Positions 1 through 10,039 of a stretch of 64,000 nt of DNA are shown here, one piece after another (positions within the stretch are counted from its first letter, which is position 1; each line of letters opens with the position of its first letter). Origin of the DNA: Bacteroidales bacterium (GTDB lineage Bacteria; Bacteroidota; Bacteroidia; Bacteroidales; F082); NCBI GenBank assembly GCA_024710405.1, contig JANJUV010000012.1, positions 1 to 64,000 on the forward strand, read 5' to 3'. The position numbers and the translations under genes are program-made. Below the pieces are notes generated by a model that was not told where the DNA came from, made no database searches, and was given only the letters and a program-made list of their open reading frames with translations.

Positions 1-265
1 ATTCATAACGTAATAGTCTTATTGAGAAATGGTTTTGATGACTAAAGTAGGCAATATCAAAGTCCATTTCAAATTTTCCACTAAAAATTAACACTGTAGA
101 AATATACGGCCGACATTCTTTGATGCTAATTTTGCCCTAAAAACAAGGAAATTTGTATGAGTTTAGAATGCTTATAAATTATAATTACCAACTGCCTTAA
201 TGTACATGACAATCCATGCGGCAAAGCTGCCACATCTGTTGCAAAAGACGAGGCACAATAACCTG
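1..265. other. AT-rich left edge, no gene seen
   Basis: This stretch lies beyond the 3' end of the minus-strand macroglobulin gene. I see no open frame with protein-like composition. A plus-strand TAATTTTG at 127-134 matches the Bacteroidota -7 element, but only a six-codon frame follows it and no -33 TTG is suitably placed, so it is not called as a promoter. Confidence 0.5.
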
Positions 266-3200
266 TTACTTTCCCACAACCACCCTTCCTCCTTCGGAGT
301 GGGCGGCAAACTCAGGGGCATACAGGCATTGGATGGTAGCATGGCCGTTGGCGAAGTTGCCCATCTGTGTGGCTACAAGGGTGTATTCAAACACATATTT
401 CCCGCGGGCCAGATAGGGTATAAAAAAGTCGGTGGAAGCGTCCCGGGTGGATTCGTAATAGCCCAGCGAACCCTGAACTTTGTAGCCTGAAAGCACGTTC
501 AGCGGTTCAAAGGCAGCGGCGCGGTAATCTTTCAGGTGCACATACTCCATGTCGCGGTCGGTCTCGATGAACAGCCTGACCCTGACCCTGCTGCCTGCTG
601 CAATTTTCTGACTGCCCGCCGGAACAAGCACCATTTCGCTTTGGCCGGGTTTTTCGAGAAACACTTCTTTGCGCAGCCGGAGTGAGGTGCTGTGGGCGTT
701 GAGGCGGTCGATAGGCGCAAAGTACTGCCAGTAGGCTCCTCCCCAGGCAGGATGAGGGTTGGGGTTGTGCATGCTGATGTTCGCCAGAGCGGGCGACACT
801 TCTGCACCGTCCCAGCGACGGCTGATGTAGCCTGTTCCCGCTTCTGCCTGTGCATTGTCAAGGGAGACACCTCCAACACTAACGTTGACGGGTTTTGAGT
901 CGGCAATCCAGTCGGTACCTCTGAGCAACAAAGCATACACTGCCTCGGCTGTAGCCCGCGAGCCAGGCCAGCGGCGCGTTTGTTTCTGTGCCAGCAGCCA
1001 GCTGCGCATTTCATCCACTGCATCGCGTTCTTTTGTCAGCGCTTCGAAGGCTTCAATAAGCAATGCCTGATTTTCGACCGGAGATTCGTGCCAGAAATAG
1101 CCACGGTTTTGTTTCCAGTAACGGCCAAGTTCGGGATGGTTGATGGATCGTTCCAGAAGCGACTTCATGATTGCGGCTGTCGCATCAGCCTCACCGCCTC
1201 TGTTCAGGGTGAGGGCAGCCATAGCCTGCAGACCTGGATTGAGTTTCAACCATCCCTGCTTAAGCTTTCCAAAGAAAAAGCCATAAGCTTCGTTGTGCGA
1301 TCCGCTCAAAGGTATGTCGGCAAAGTAGCTGCGTGCATACAGGTATTGCAGGTGCAGCGGACTGATCACATAAGTGCCGGCTGTGTTCCATTTGTTCATC
1401 TTGTCGTAATCTTCCTGCATCTCAGCATCAAGATATCTGATGGCACGGGCAATGCTGCTCCTCAGTGTCTGGTTGTCGCCGGGCAGCAGTCCCAGATGTT
1501 TCAGCCGGCCAAATCCGGTCAGGATCTGCTGGGTGATGTAGCGGTCGCCGGGCATTCCTTTGAACCATGGCCAGCTTCCGTTAACCAGTTGCAGGGTTGC
1601 GAGTTTATTGAAGCTTTGCTCCTCCTCATAACGCATTCTGTTGAGGTCGAACAGCAGGCTGATATTTCGTTTCTGCATGGATTCATCTTGTCCGTCCAAC
1701 AGCCAGGGGGTTTCGGCCAGAAGAATGCTCTTAAGTTCCTGATTTTTCTCAAGATTCGACAGCAAGGCATCAGGTTGTGATGCTTTCCATGTGTTTACAA
1801 CTTCCATGAGTCTCGGAATACTGCCCGAAATGTGGGCAGCCAGACGGTTGGCGTAGTAGCGGTTGAACAGGTTATCAGCGTTTTCGTGCTCCGGAGCTGA
1901 CAGATAAGGAAGTGCCTGCACAGCGTACCATGCCGGGTTGGAGGTGAAATCAACCACCAACTGATGCGATCTGAGCCCTTTGGATTCAAAAAGACTTTTA
2001 AACTGCACCTCCGTTTTGGCACCGGCCGCTACCCTGAGTGGAAGGGTTTCAGTGACCAGCACCGTGCGTCGCAACACCGGAACATACTGCTGTTCAGCAT
2101 CGGAAAACTCGCTGGATGAGGCAGTAAACAGCATGGATATCAGCGAGGAAGATTCGCCGATAATCAGTTTCCACGAAACTTCCTGACTTTTGCCGGCAGC
2201 CAGTTTCAGAATGGGCTTTTGTTTTTCGGTGTTGTAGTTAAGCAATGTACCTGTGGGTGCATCGCGCAATTCGAGCCGTGCAATGCCCGTAACTTCGGTA
2301 TCACCGGTGTTCACCACTCTGGCGGAAACCCAGGCAGTGTCGCCTTCGCGATAAAATCGTGGGGTGTTGGGCACGATCATGAACGGTTTGGAAGCCGAAA
2401 AACTGTGTTCTGACAAGCCGGTTTTCAGGTCGCCGGTGTGGGCCAGCAACATGAGCTTCCAGCGGGTAAGCGCATCAGGCAGGGTGAACGACATACTCAA
2501 GCCTCCCATAGAATCAGTGGTGAGTTGCGGATAAAAGAAGGCTGTTTCGCTGAAGTTGAGCCGCACCATAGTTTTCGGGCCATGCGGTTTTGTTTCTTCT
2601 TTTGATTCACCAAGGGCTTCATCAGTTAGCATAAAAATAGGAGACCCTTCAATTTCTTCTGTATCGCCAGCCATTGACGGCATGGCTTCACCATTAACCA
2701 TATCCTTGCTTTTTGACATGGTCAGGGGAATTCCACGACTGCTGCGCCAATGATATCCATATGGCTGAAATCCAAACCAATTTAGCTGTGGTGGCATGAT
2801 ATTCTTCGGTGGATCGTGCCTGAGTCCATGATATCCTGCAAGCCGTTGACTGCTGAAGGCAGCAAAGCCATTGTCGGAAAACCACGAATGGCCAGATTCG
2901 GGATAGTGCAACAGATTGAAGTTCCAGGCATGAGGTTTGAACTGGTCGAGGGAGGCATCATACATCGAAGCAAGCATTTCGGCAAGCACGGGCTTACCAT
3001 CTTTGTCCTGCACCCGTAGTTTCCATGTTTCGGCTACGCCCGGAAGCAATTTATCGCGCCTGCTTTCCAGACTGATGTCGAGCATTTTGTTGGTATAAGG
3101 AATCCTTAGTACAGCGCTGTGTTGGTAAATTCGGTTGAATCGGACAAAGTTCGCCTGAATGCGAAGCGTCCCACGATGATTTTCCGTGACAGCAAAACTG

Positions 3201-6200
3201 AAATGCTTTCTGGAAGCGTTGAGGTTGTGCCAGCCGCTTTCGACAAGTTGATTGTTTGCAAATACTTCCACCAATGCCCTGACATCTTTGTCTGATGAAC
3301 CCACTTGGAACACAACATTCTGTCCCGGAAGGGCTTCTGTTCTGTCGACATGAAACCAGGTTGGTATCAGATCAGGAACAGTTTTTGACTTTGTTTCAAA
3401 CAAGGTGAAATACCTTACGAAACGCACACGCTGACCAAATTCATCTGTAGCTTCCAGTTCGAGCAGATAAGTTCCCTGCCTCCATTCTGAGGATTCGGGC
3501 ACAAACAAAGGAGCGTTTCCGCCAGTAGTGATGTGTTTTGATACGGAAACAAGCTCTCGCTTTCGCTTTTCCGGTGCATAAACCTTATAAAAATCATCCA
3601 TCGGGAACAGGGCGGCCAACCGGCTGCTGTCGATCACCATGCGGTCCACCGGCGCCAGAACAGGATCGCGGAGCAAGGTTGTCAGCGGCGACAACCGGCT
3701 TATTTTGACCGTAACCGGCACTTCAACAGATTGATTTTGCAGGTTTTTTGCAAAAAGCCTGAAACTTCCTATCGAATCAATATTGATCTGTTCCGGAATA
3801 TTGGTGCTGAGCAGCAAGGCTTTTGAACCGACCACCACCGACAGCGAGGCCGATCTGGTTTCGCCATTCCTGTCGGTAACGTCAACCATAACATCGTAGT
3901 AGAATACCGGGTCGGCACGGTGTACATCGGTGTCGGGCCAGGCTGTAAACGACAGGACAATCCTGCCTTCGTCATCCGTTTTGCCTTCTCCTGAAGCTAT
4001 AAGCACCGGAGGTCCCGACATGGGTGGTATCCAGTTGCGCCAATAGGGGAAGCGGGTTTCACGCATGATGCGGTAGCTGAAATCGGCTCCGCTTATCGGG
4101 TAACCCGCAAACGCAGTTGCCAATCCCTTTATTTGCACCTCACTGCCAAGCCGCACCTGTCCGTCGGGTTGTTGCATAGTGACCTCGAAAGTGGGTCTTT
4201 TATATTCTTCAACATTGATGTAAGCTGCCCCAAAATCATCGGCCAGCCTGAAACGGCCTGTCAGCCCGCCCAGAGGCAACACAAAACTTCCTTCATAAGA
4301 ACCAAATTCATTGGTTTTCAAATCTACACTCCCAACTTCCTGATGGTTTGCATCAAACAACTTTACCTCCGTTTCGCGGGCTTTTACCAGTTTGTTTTCC
4401 TTATCATTTGTCTCGGTCATGATTCCTTTGAAATAGACGGTTTGTCCGGGACGGTATATGGATCTATCAGTAAAAAACCAACTGCGCATAACTGTTTTGT
4501 GGTCCTTTGGCCGTTTGTAAGTATCAAAAAACCGGTCAGAAAACAGGCTGTCGCCTTTGAAGACTGCTTCGACGTAGAAGAATTTGTTGTCGGGAACCTG
4601 ATCAAAGCCGACTGAAAAGCTACCGTTTTTGGCCGATCTGAGTCTGAGAACCTCCTCAACGGCGTAGTTTCTTTGCATGCGGTCCCATTCGCGTTTCATC
4701 ACCCTTATTTCGGCGTTGCCGATGGCTTTTCCGGATTCGCGGTCGAGCAGGTAGAAGTTGTGCCTGTCATCTGACCTGCTGCTGATGAAACTCAGTCTGC
4801 TGACCTGAAAACTGGTGTATTCCACGATAGAATTGTCCTTAAACGAAGACTTGTCGGAGACCATCAGCACATAAAGCCCGGCCGGTAATGGCGGAAGGTC
4901 GATGATGGTACTGTGTTCGCTGAAATCGTCTTCGAATGGCAAATCGAGTGTCCAGGCTTTTAGTGGTTTAATTTTCACCAATTCACTGAGCTGCACTTTT
5001 GGTTCGCCTTTTTGCACTATATCGGCGAGTTTTCCGGAGGCTACTGAAAGCAACCTGAACGATGGGTTCTGCACGTTTCGGTAACTCAGACGCACCGGCA
5101 ACGGAATTCCAGGCATGTCCACCCTTTGGATCTGAAGCCCGAGTTCTTTCTGTTCCACCTGCTCAACCACCATCCTGCAGTGTTGTGCACCTTCCGAACC
5201 GGGGAAAGCATCAATTGCTTTCAAGGCTATTTCTCTGGCTTCGCGCAGGGCATAGCGTTTATTGTCAGTGGTTTCATATGGCACAGGCTGGTGGCTCAGA
5301 CCCAACAAAAATGCAGCCCTTTCGTGGGCAATAAGTGTCGAAACAGGCCGGCCCGACATATCGGACTGCAGCTTTTCCAATGCTAAAAGGTATTCCTGTT
5401 CATGATTGGGCAATCCGGAACTCAGCTGCAGGGCTAACCGCAATCTTTTGAGCTCGTTACGTGCCAGTGTTTCGTATTGTCCTGTTGTGAGGTGAAAAAA
5501 CTGAAGTTCCTGAAAAAGCCTTAACGCTCTGCTGCCGGTGTATTCCCCGCGCGGAAGGGTGTCGCGCACAAAATCTCTTACCGATGCAAACAGGATGTTT
5601 TTACCGGTGGAAGGATGGATGAAATCCGGTGCAGGTCCCGGGACAGAGAAACCGGCCTCTTCGGCAGTATAAAAATCCAATGCACGGTGGGCCAGAAAGT
5701 CATACAAAAAAGGCTGCAACACTTCTGAATCCTTTTCAAGTAAAATGATATTGCTGTAGTCGCCAACAGGAATGGATTTGAGTTTATCCGTTTCTTCCAA
5801 TGACTTTGCATAGTGATCGAAAATGGTTTTGCGCAGTTTTGGAGCATCCCATTCGGCTATGTCGTCTGAATTGTTCGTTGCGAGACTGGTTCTGTCGAGC
5901 AGTTCGTGTCGGTTCTGCTGAAAATAAAACCAATACAACTCGGCAAGCACCGAATGAAGTATCTGTTGCTCGGGCTGTTGAAACAAGTCAAGCTGTCCAC
6001 TAACGAAATCAATGGACGATTCAAGATGATCCTCTTCGGTTTCCTGTGTAAGGCTCACCCTGAACATGATGGTTTTGAGCAGTTGAGACCTGTTGTTGGT
6101 TTCCATTGCCTTTTGCCGTATTTGTTCGACGACTTCCAGAGCTGATTGAGGCAAACCTTCCGAGCGGTGTTTTTCGGCAAGTTTCCAAAGTTTTTCAAAA

Positions 6201-6292
6201 TCGGGCTGGCCACCGGGGCCGAATGCAGGATGCACCAGCATAATGACCGAAGCAATCAGCAATGGACGTAAAAATGGCAACAAATGATTCAT
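266..6292 (-). CDS. Alpha-2-macroglobulin family protein (MG2-type), thioester-less
   Basis: Very large (2008 aa) envelope protein of the bacterial alpha-2-macroglobulin family. The chosen ATG at 6292 opens directly on a signal peptide (MNHLLPFLRPLLIASVIMLVHPAFG); an in-frame ATG 99 bases upstream would add an implausible basic leader reaching into the divergent promoter region. The middle carries the macroglobulin (MG2) strand pattern (SWFFTDRSIYRPGQTVYFKG), followed by the bait/A2M region and a helical thioester-type domain towards the C terminus. At about residue 1460 the position of the Cys-x-Glu-Gln thioester reads LPYLSAPEHENADNLFNRYY, so there is no thioester. Family members act as protease traps or envelope-defence proteins; a thioester-less copy may trap without covalent coupling, or be structural. 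It is a single gene, divergent from the ComB-like gene. Confidence 0.9.
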   Translation of the reverse strand: MNHLLPFLRPLLIASVIMLVHPAFGPGGQPDFEKLWKLAEKHRSEGLPQSALEVVEQIRQKAMETNNRSQLLKTIMFRVSLTQETEEDHLESSIDFVSGQLDLFQQPEQQILHSVLAELYWFYFQQNRHELLDRTSLATNNSDDIAEWDAPKLRKTIFDHYAKSLEETDKLKSIPVGDYSNIILLEKDSEVLQPFLYDFLAHRALDFYTAEEAGFSVPGPAPDFIHPSTGKNILFASVRDFVRDTLPRGEYTGSRALRLFQELQFFHLTTGQYETLARNELKRLRLALQLSSGLPNHEQEYLLALEKLQSDMSGRPVSTLIAHERAAFLLGLSHQPVPYETTDNKRYALREAREIALKAIDAFPGSEGAQHCRMVVEQVEQKELGLQIQRVDMPGIPLPVRLSYRNVQNPSFRLLSVASGKLADIVQKGEPKVQLSELVKIKPLKAWTLDLPFEDDFSEHSTIIDLPPLPAGLYVLMVSDKSSFKDNSIVEYTSFQVSRLSFISSRSDDRHNFYLLDRESGKAIGNAEIRVMKREWDRMQRNYAVEEVLRLRSAKNGSFSVGFDQVPDNKFFYVEAVFKGDSLFSDRFFDTYKRPKDHKTVMRSWFFTDRSIYRPGQTVYFKGIMTETNDKENKLVKARETEVKLFDANHQEVGSVDLKTNEFGSYEGSFVLPLGGLTGRFRLADDFGAAYINVEEYKRPTFEVTMQQPDGQVRLGSEVQIKGLATAFAGYPISGADFSYRIMRETRFPYWRNWIPPMSGPPVLIASGEGKTDDEGRIVLSFTAWPDTDVHRADPVFYYDVMVDVTDRNGETRSASLSVVVGSKALLLSTNIPEQINIDSIGSFRLFAKNLQNQSVEVPVTVKISRLSPLTTLLRDPVLAPVDRMVIDSSRLAALFPMDDFYKVYAPEKRKRELVSVSKHITTGGNAPLFVPESSEWRQGTYLLELEATDEFGQRVRFVRYFTLFETKSKTVPDLIPTWFHVDRTEALPGQNVVFQVGSSDKDVRALVEVFANNQLVESGWHNLNASRKHFSFAVTENHRGTLRIQANFVRFNRIYQHSAVLRIPYTNKMLDISLESRRDKLLPGVAETWKLRVQDKDGKPVLAEMLASMYDASLDQFKPHAWNFNLLHYPESGHSWFSDNGFAAFSSQRLAGYHGLRHDPPKNIMPPQLNWFGFQPYGYHWRSSRGIPLTMSKSKDMVNGEAMPSMAGDTEEIEGSPIFMLTDEALGESKEETKPHGPKTMVRLNFSETAFFYPQLTTDSMGGLSMSFTLPDALTRWKLMLLAHTGDLKTGLSEHSFSASKPFMIVPNTPRFYREGDTAWVSARVVNTGDTEVTGIARLELRDAPTGTLLNYNTEKQKPILKLAAGKSQEVSWKLIIGESSSLISMLFTASSSEFSDAEQQYVPVLRRTVLVTETLPLRVAAGAKTEVQFKSLFESKGLRSHQLVVDFTSNPAWYAVQALPYLSAPEHENADNLFNRYYANRLAAHISGSIPRLMEVVNTWKASQPDALLSNLEKNQELKSILLAETPWLLDGQDESMQKRNISLLFDLNRMRYEEEQSFNKLATLQLVNGSWPWFKGMPGDRYITQQILTGFGRLKHLGLLPGDNQTLRSSIARAIRYLDAEMQEDYDKMNKWNTAGTYVISPLHLQYLYARSYFADIPLSGSHNEAYGFFFGKLKQGWLKLNPGLQAMAALTLNRGGEADATAAIMKSLLERSINHPELGRYWKQNRGYFWHESPVENQALLIEAFEALTKERDAVDEMRSWLLAQKQTRRWPGSRATAEAVYALLLRGTDWIADSKPVNVSVGGVSLDNAQAEAGTGYISRRWDGAEVSPALANISMHNPNPHPAWGGAYWQYFAPIDRLNAHSTSLRLRKEVFLEKPGQSEMVLVPAGSQKIAAGSRVRVRLFIETDRDMEYVHLKDYRAAAFEPLNVLSGYKVQGSLGYYESTRDASTDFFIPYLARGKYVFEYTLVATQMGNFANGHATIQCLYAPEFAAHSEGGRVVVGK

Positions 6293-6336
6293 AACAAAAG
6301 GTTTTGTGACAACTTGGTTCAAGGCAATTATCCTGC

Positions 6337-6344
6337 CAAAAATA
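6337..6344 (-). promoter_or_regulatory. -7 box for the macroglobulin gene
   Basis: On the minus strand this reads TATTTTTG, a match to TAnnTTTG, 45 bases before the chosen ATG. There is no clear -33 TTG. It lies back to back with the plus-strand box at 6358. Confidence 0.45.
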
Positions 6345-6357
6345 CGCGAAATTGAAG

Positions 6358-6365
6358 TACTTTTG
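6358..6365 (+). promoter_or_regulatory. -7 box for the ComB-like gene
   Basis: TACTTTTG matches TAnnTTTG and lies 28 bases before the ATG at 6394. No -33 TTG at the usual spacing. Confidence 0.45.
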
Positions 6366-6393
6366 ACGGAACATCCATTGAGACTACGCATCC

Positions 6394-7134
6394 ATGTTAC
6401 ATGTGACCACCCTGCCCACAGCTCAGTCAGCCGGACAATTTGATTTCACGGGAACAACAGCCATTGTTATTGATGTACTCAGGGCAACTTCGGTAATCAC
6501 AACAGCAATGGCCAATGGAGCTACGTCGGTTTTCGCCGCCGGAAGCATTGACGAAGCATGGGCAGAACACCGGAGAAACAACAGCGTGAGTCTGGTGTGC
6601 GGCGAAAAAGACGCTGTAAAAATAGAGGGATTTCATCTGGGCAATTCTCCTCTCGAATTTTCACCGGAAAAAGTAGGCGGAAAACCTCTGATTCTGCTCA
6701 CTTCCAACGGCACACAAGCCATCAGGGCCAGCATGAAGGCCGACAGGGTTCTTATTCTTTCTTTCCTCAATCTGGAAGCTGTTTCAAGAGTACTGCGACG
6801 GACGAATGATCGTGTAGTTATAGTTTGCTCTGGCACGAATGGCAATTTCTCGCTGGATGATGCCTTGTGTGCGGGCATGCTCATCAACAGAATAGCTGCT
6901 GAAGATAGCCATTTGTGCGATCTGAGCCAGGCATTGGCAGGCTTTGCTGCTGCAGAAAAACGTCCGCCTGTTGATGTGCTTAACCGATGTTTTCACGTAA
7001 AGTATCTCAGAAACAAGGGATTTGCCGATGATGTAACCTATTGTTTAAGCACCGATGCCATTGATATAGTACCTTTTTGGAACCACGGCCTGATTGTTTC
7101 AGGCGATTTGCACGCAAATTATATCAAACCCTGA
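6394..7134 (+). CDS. comB: ComB-like 2-phosphosulfolactate phosphatase
   Basis: 246-residue cytoplasmic protein of the ComB family, which hydrolyses (R)-2-phospho-3-sulfolactate to sulfolactate with Mg2+. Family hallmarks seen: AIVIDVLRATSVITTAM at residues 23-39 with the active-site DVLRAT motif, then GEKDAVKIEGFHLGNSP, and LLTSNGTQAI in the middle. Length is normal for the family. In methanogens it is a coenzyme M biosynthesis step. In bacteria without coenzyme M the substrate is less certain; sulfolactate or sulfonate metabolism is one possibility. No ComA-like synthase or other sulfonate gene lies next to it. It is transcribed alone, diverging from the macroglobulin gene. Confidence 0.85.
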   Translation: MLHVTTLPTAQSAGQFDFTGTTAIVIDVLRATSVITTAMANGATSVFAAGSIDEAWAEHRRNNSVSLVCGEKDAVKIEGFHLGNSPLEFSPEKVGGKPLILLTSNGTQAIRASMKADRVLILSFLNLEAVSRVLRRTNDRVVIVCSGTNGNFSLDDALCAGMLINRIAAEDSHLCDLSQALAGFAAAEKRPPVDVLNRCFHVKYLRNKGFADDVTYCLSTDAIDIVPFWNHGLIVSGDLHANYIKP

Positions 7135-7152
7135 GCCAACTGTTTTTATCCG

Positions 7153-7160
7153 TATTTTTG
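7153..7160 (+). promoter_or_regulatory. -7 box for the BNR-repeat protein gene
   Basis: TATTTTTG matches TAnnTTTG, 22 bases before the ATG at 7183. No clear -33 TTG. Confidence 0.45.
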
Positions 7161-7182
7161 ACAACCTTAAATCCCGTTAATT

Positions 7183-9918
7183 ATGAAATCCTATCGCTTG
7201 TTCATCTTCGCAGGTGCCACCCTTTTGCTCCTGATCTCTTTGTTCATTGCATTCAACACAAATCCGTCAGAAAACCAGGAAAAAAACCGTATTGCTTTTG
7301 AGGCATTCCTGCATCAGGAACTCAGCAAGCTGCCCGCACCGGAGGTAAACCTGAAGGACATTCCGAAGATGGACAGGCCCGATATGGCTGCACTGCAGAA
7401 CTATTATCAAACCCTCGATCCGGCTTTGGGATATGTGCCGTTCGAAAGACAATATGCTTCTTATCTCCAAACACTTGCACAACAAAAGGATATTATTTCT
7501 GCTCGCGAAGCAGGCATCAGCTGGACAGGCACAAGGGCCGAGATGGGCGGCAGGGTACGTGCCATCATGTTCGACCCCAACGATCCGCAACACAAAAAAG
7601 TGTGGGCCGCCGGTGTCACCGGAGGATTGTGGTACACCAACGACATCACTAACCTATTTGTGGATTGGTATCCACTGGATGATTTCTGGCCTAACCTTGC
7701 CATCAGCAGCCTCACACACGACCCCACCGACCCATTGGTGTTCTATGCAGGCACCGGAGAAGCACAAACAGCACGGATTATCTACCGCGAATCAACAGGC
7801 TTAGGCATCGGCATTATGAAATCGACCGATGGAGGCGATACCTGGGAATTACTGCCTTCGACCTCCGGTTTCGCTTATGTGACAGACATTAAGGTGCGGG
7901 ACGAAAATGGCGTTGGCGTGATCTATGCCGGTGTTGTATCGGGAGTGTATCAGGGAGAACAACACGACAGCGAACCAACGGACGGGCTGTACCGCTCAGC
8001 CGACGGCGGCGAAACCTGGACACAGGTGCTGCCTGCAATACCTGACGGGTTTGGGAAAATCTACGCTCCAGCACATATTGAAATTGCCTCCAACAACAGG
8101 ATTTTTGTGGGAACCATGGAAAACCTTGACCTGAAAGGCGGTGCCACCATTCTTTACTCCGATGCCGGCACAGGCGGAAGCTGGACAGCCTTCAGGGATT
8201 ACAACACATTGATCTCGGGTGAAAATTATTACAAAATTCCTGCCCGCACTCAGATCGCTGCCTCACCTTCGAATCCGGACATTGTTTATGCACAGTTCTC
8301 AGCAGGATACACCTCGGGATTCAATTACTACCGGGGACGCTATATGGCTCGTTCCACCGATGGAGGTCAAACCTGGAACAGCATGAACATTCCGGATGCA
8401 GAATGGTCAACCCTTGCATGGCATGCCTTTGTGCTGAAGGTTGACCCCGTAAATCCGCAATCAGTATATACAGGAGGCCTTGACCTCTGGAAATCAACCA
8501 ACAGCGGACAAAGCTGGACACGCATTTCCGACTGGGTGCTGATGTATTACGGCGGCGGAGATGAGTATGTTCATGCTGATCAACACAACATCGCTTTCAG
8601 ACCCGGATTCCCCAATCAGGCCATTTTTGCCAGCGACGGAGGAATTTTCTTCACTACCACAGCCCACCTTTCCATTCCTGTATTTCAGGAAAGAAACCAG
8701 AATTTCAACACACTGCAGTTTTACTCCTGTGCCATCAGTCCAACAGCCGGTGCCACCCAATACCTTGGCGGACTTCAGGACAACGGAACTTTGCGCTATA
8801 CAGGCAACCCACTCACCATCAACAGCATGATCAGCGGTGGTGATGGTGCTTTCTGTTTCTGGGACCAGAATCAGGCAGGAATTTATCTTACATCCGTTTA
8901 CTACAACAGTTACTACGTGTGGCTGAACAATTTCAACGTGAACACTTTTGGTGGCAACACAGGAACTTTTGTCTCCCCTGCTGACTACGATTATAAACTC
9001 AACACCCTTTATTCCAACGCAGTTTCCTTTTCAGGCCAAAACCCAGGAAGACTGCTTAAAGCGTCGGGAATCCCATCCAATATCAATGAAAGTATCATTA
9101 ACCTGGGCACTGCCAACAGTGTACCCTTCTCCGCTGTAACCTATTCTCCTCACTCACCGGAAGGCAAAACCAATCTATTTGTCGGCACCCAGTCAGGCAG
9201 GTTGTACAAAGTGACAGAAGCGCAGAGTCTGCCACAGTCAACCGATATTGGCAGCCCGGATTTCCCGACCGGCAACATATCGAGCATTGCCATTGGTGGT
9301 TCGGAAGACACCTTGCTGGTTACTTTCTCTAATTATGGTGTGGCCTCGGTCTGGCTCACGCACGATGGCGGAGAAACCTGGCAGATGCGTGAAGGCAACC
9401 TGCCCGACATGCCCATCCGCTGGGGTATTTTCCACCCGCATAACGCCGGACAGGCTATGCTGGCCACCGAAAACGGTATTTGGGTAACCAACAAACTGAA
9501 CAGCAGCGAATCGGAATGGGTACCTGCCAATGACGGTCTTGCCAATGTGCGTGTTGACATGTTGCGTATGCGCGAAAACGACCTTACGGTGCTGGCTGCC
9601 ACCCACGGACGCGGGCTGTACACCTGCACCTGGGAAGCGGATTTTTATGTGGGTACTCCAGAATTCACCATAAAAACAGACTTAAGGGTATTTCCGAATC
9701 CGGCAAAAGAAAGCATCACCATCTATCTTACCGGAAATAAAAAAATCACCGGAATTGTCATTACAGATCTGAGTGGTAAAAGAATTCTGGAACAGCATAC
9801 AAAATCCAACACGAAAAGCATCAACATTGATGTCAACCACCTACAGCAAGGCATTTATATAGTTCAATGCCTGTCCGGAAACCATCATGTTGCAACAACG
9901 AAAGTGGTGAAGAAATGA
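7183..9918 (+). CDS. Secreted BNR/sortilin-like beta-propeller protein with T9SS sorting domain
   Basis: 911-residue exported protein. A hydrophobic signal segment (about residues 5-25) is followed by many BNR/Asp-box turns of the S-x-D-x-G-x-x-W type (STDGGDTWEL, SADGGETWTQ, STDGGQTWNS, STNSGQSWTR, THDGGETWQM), which indicate a sortilin/VPS10-like or glycosidase-like beta-propeller. The last ~85 residues form a type A T9SS domain: VFPNPAKESITIYL, then a closing GIYIVQCLSGNHHVATTKVVKK. Expected location is the outer surface or the medium. The substrate cannot be told; the Asp boxes are structural, and no catalytic sialidase triad could be assigned. It appears to be a single-gene unit. Confidence 0.85.
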   Translation: MKSYRLFIFAGATLLLLISLFIAFNTNPSENQEKNRIAFEAFLHQELSKLPAPEVNLKDIPKMDRPDMAALQNYYQTLDPALGYVPFERQYASYLQTLAQQKDIISAREAGISWTGTRAEMGGRVRAIMFDPNDPQHKKVWAAGVTGGLWYTNDITNLFVDWYPLDDFWPNLAISSLTHDPTDPLVFYAGTGEAQTARIIYRESTGLGIGIMKSTDGGDTWELLPSTSGFAYVTDIKVRDENGVGVIYAGVVSGVYQGEQHDSEPTDGLYRSADGGETWTQVLPAIPDGFGKIYAPAHIEIASNNRIFVGTMENLDLKGGATILYSDAGTGGSWTAFRDYNTLISGENYYKIPARTQIAASPSNPDIVYAQFSAGYTSGFNYYRGRYMARSTDGGQTWNSMNIPDAEWSTLAWHAFVLKVDPVNPQSVYTGGLDLWKSTNSGQSWTRISDWVLMYYGGGDEYVHADQHNIAFRPGFPNQAIFASDGGIFFTTTAHLSIPVFQERNQNFNTLQFYSCAISPTAGATQYLGGLQDNGTLRYTGNPLTINSMISGGDGAFCFWDQNQAGIYLTSVYYNSYYVWLNNFNVNTFGGNTGTFVSPADYDYKLNTLYSNAVSFSGQNPGRLLKASGIPSNINESIINLGTANSVPFSAVTYSPHSPEGKTNLFVGTQSGRLYKVTEAQSLPQSTDIGSPDFPTGNISSIAIGGSEDTLLVTFSNYGVASVWLTHDGGETWQMREGNLPDMPIRWGIFHPHNAGQAMLATENGIWVTNKLNSSESEWVPANDGLANVRVDMLRMRENDLTVLAATHGRGLYTCTWEADFYVGTPEFTIKTDLRVFPNPAKESITIYLTGNKKITGIVITDLSGKRILEQHTKSNTKSINIDVNHLQQGIYIVQCLSGNHHVATTKVVKK

Positions 9919-10039
9919 ATGTAAGGTAATGTTTTATAAGAATGGCTTGTGCTAGCATTCAAAACCAAATAATTACACACATACAGCATCAATTGTATGG
10001 ATTCCTGTTTTGGCTTTCTGAACCGTTTATCCCGAAGAA

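Noticed and set aside
127-134. Plus-strand promoter at the left edge
   Set aside because: Box-like TAATTTTG without -33 element or gene to serve; probably chance in AT-rich DNA.
980-1780. 266-codon plus-strand open frame
   Set aside because: Lies antisense to the macroglobulin gene, whose domains run unbroken here; the translated product has no domain-like pattern or export signal.
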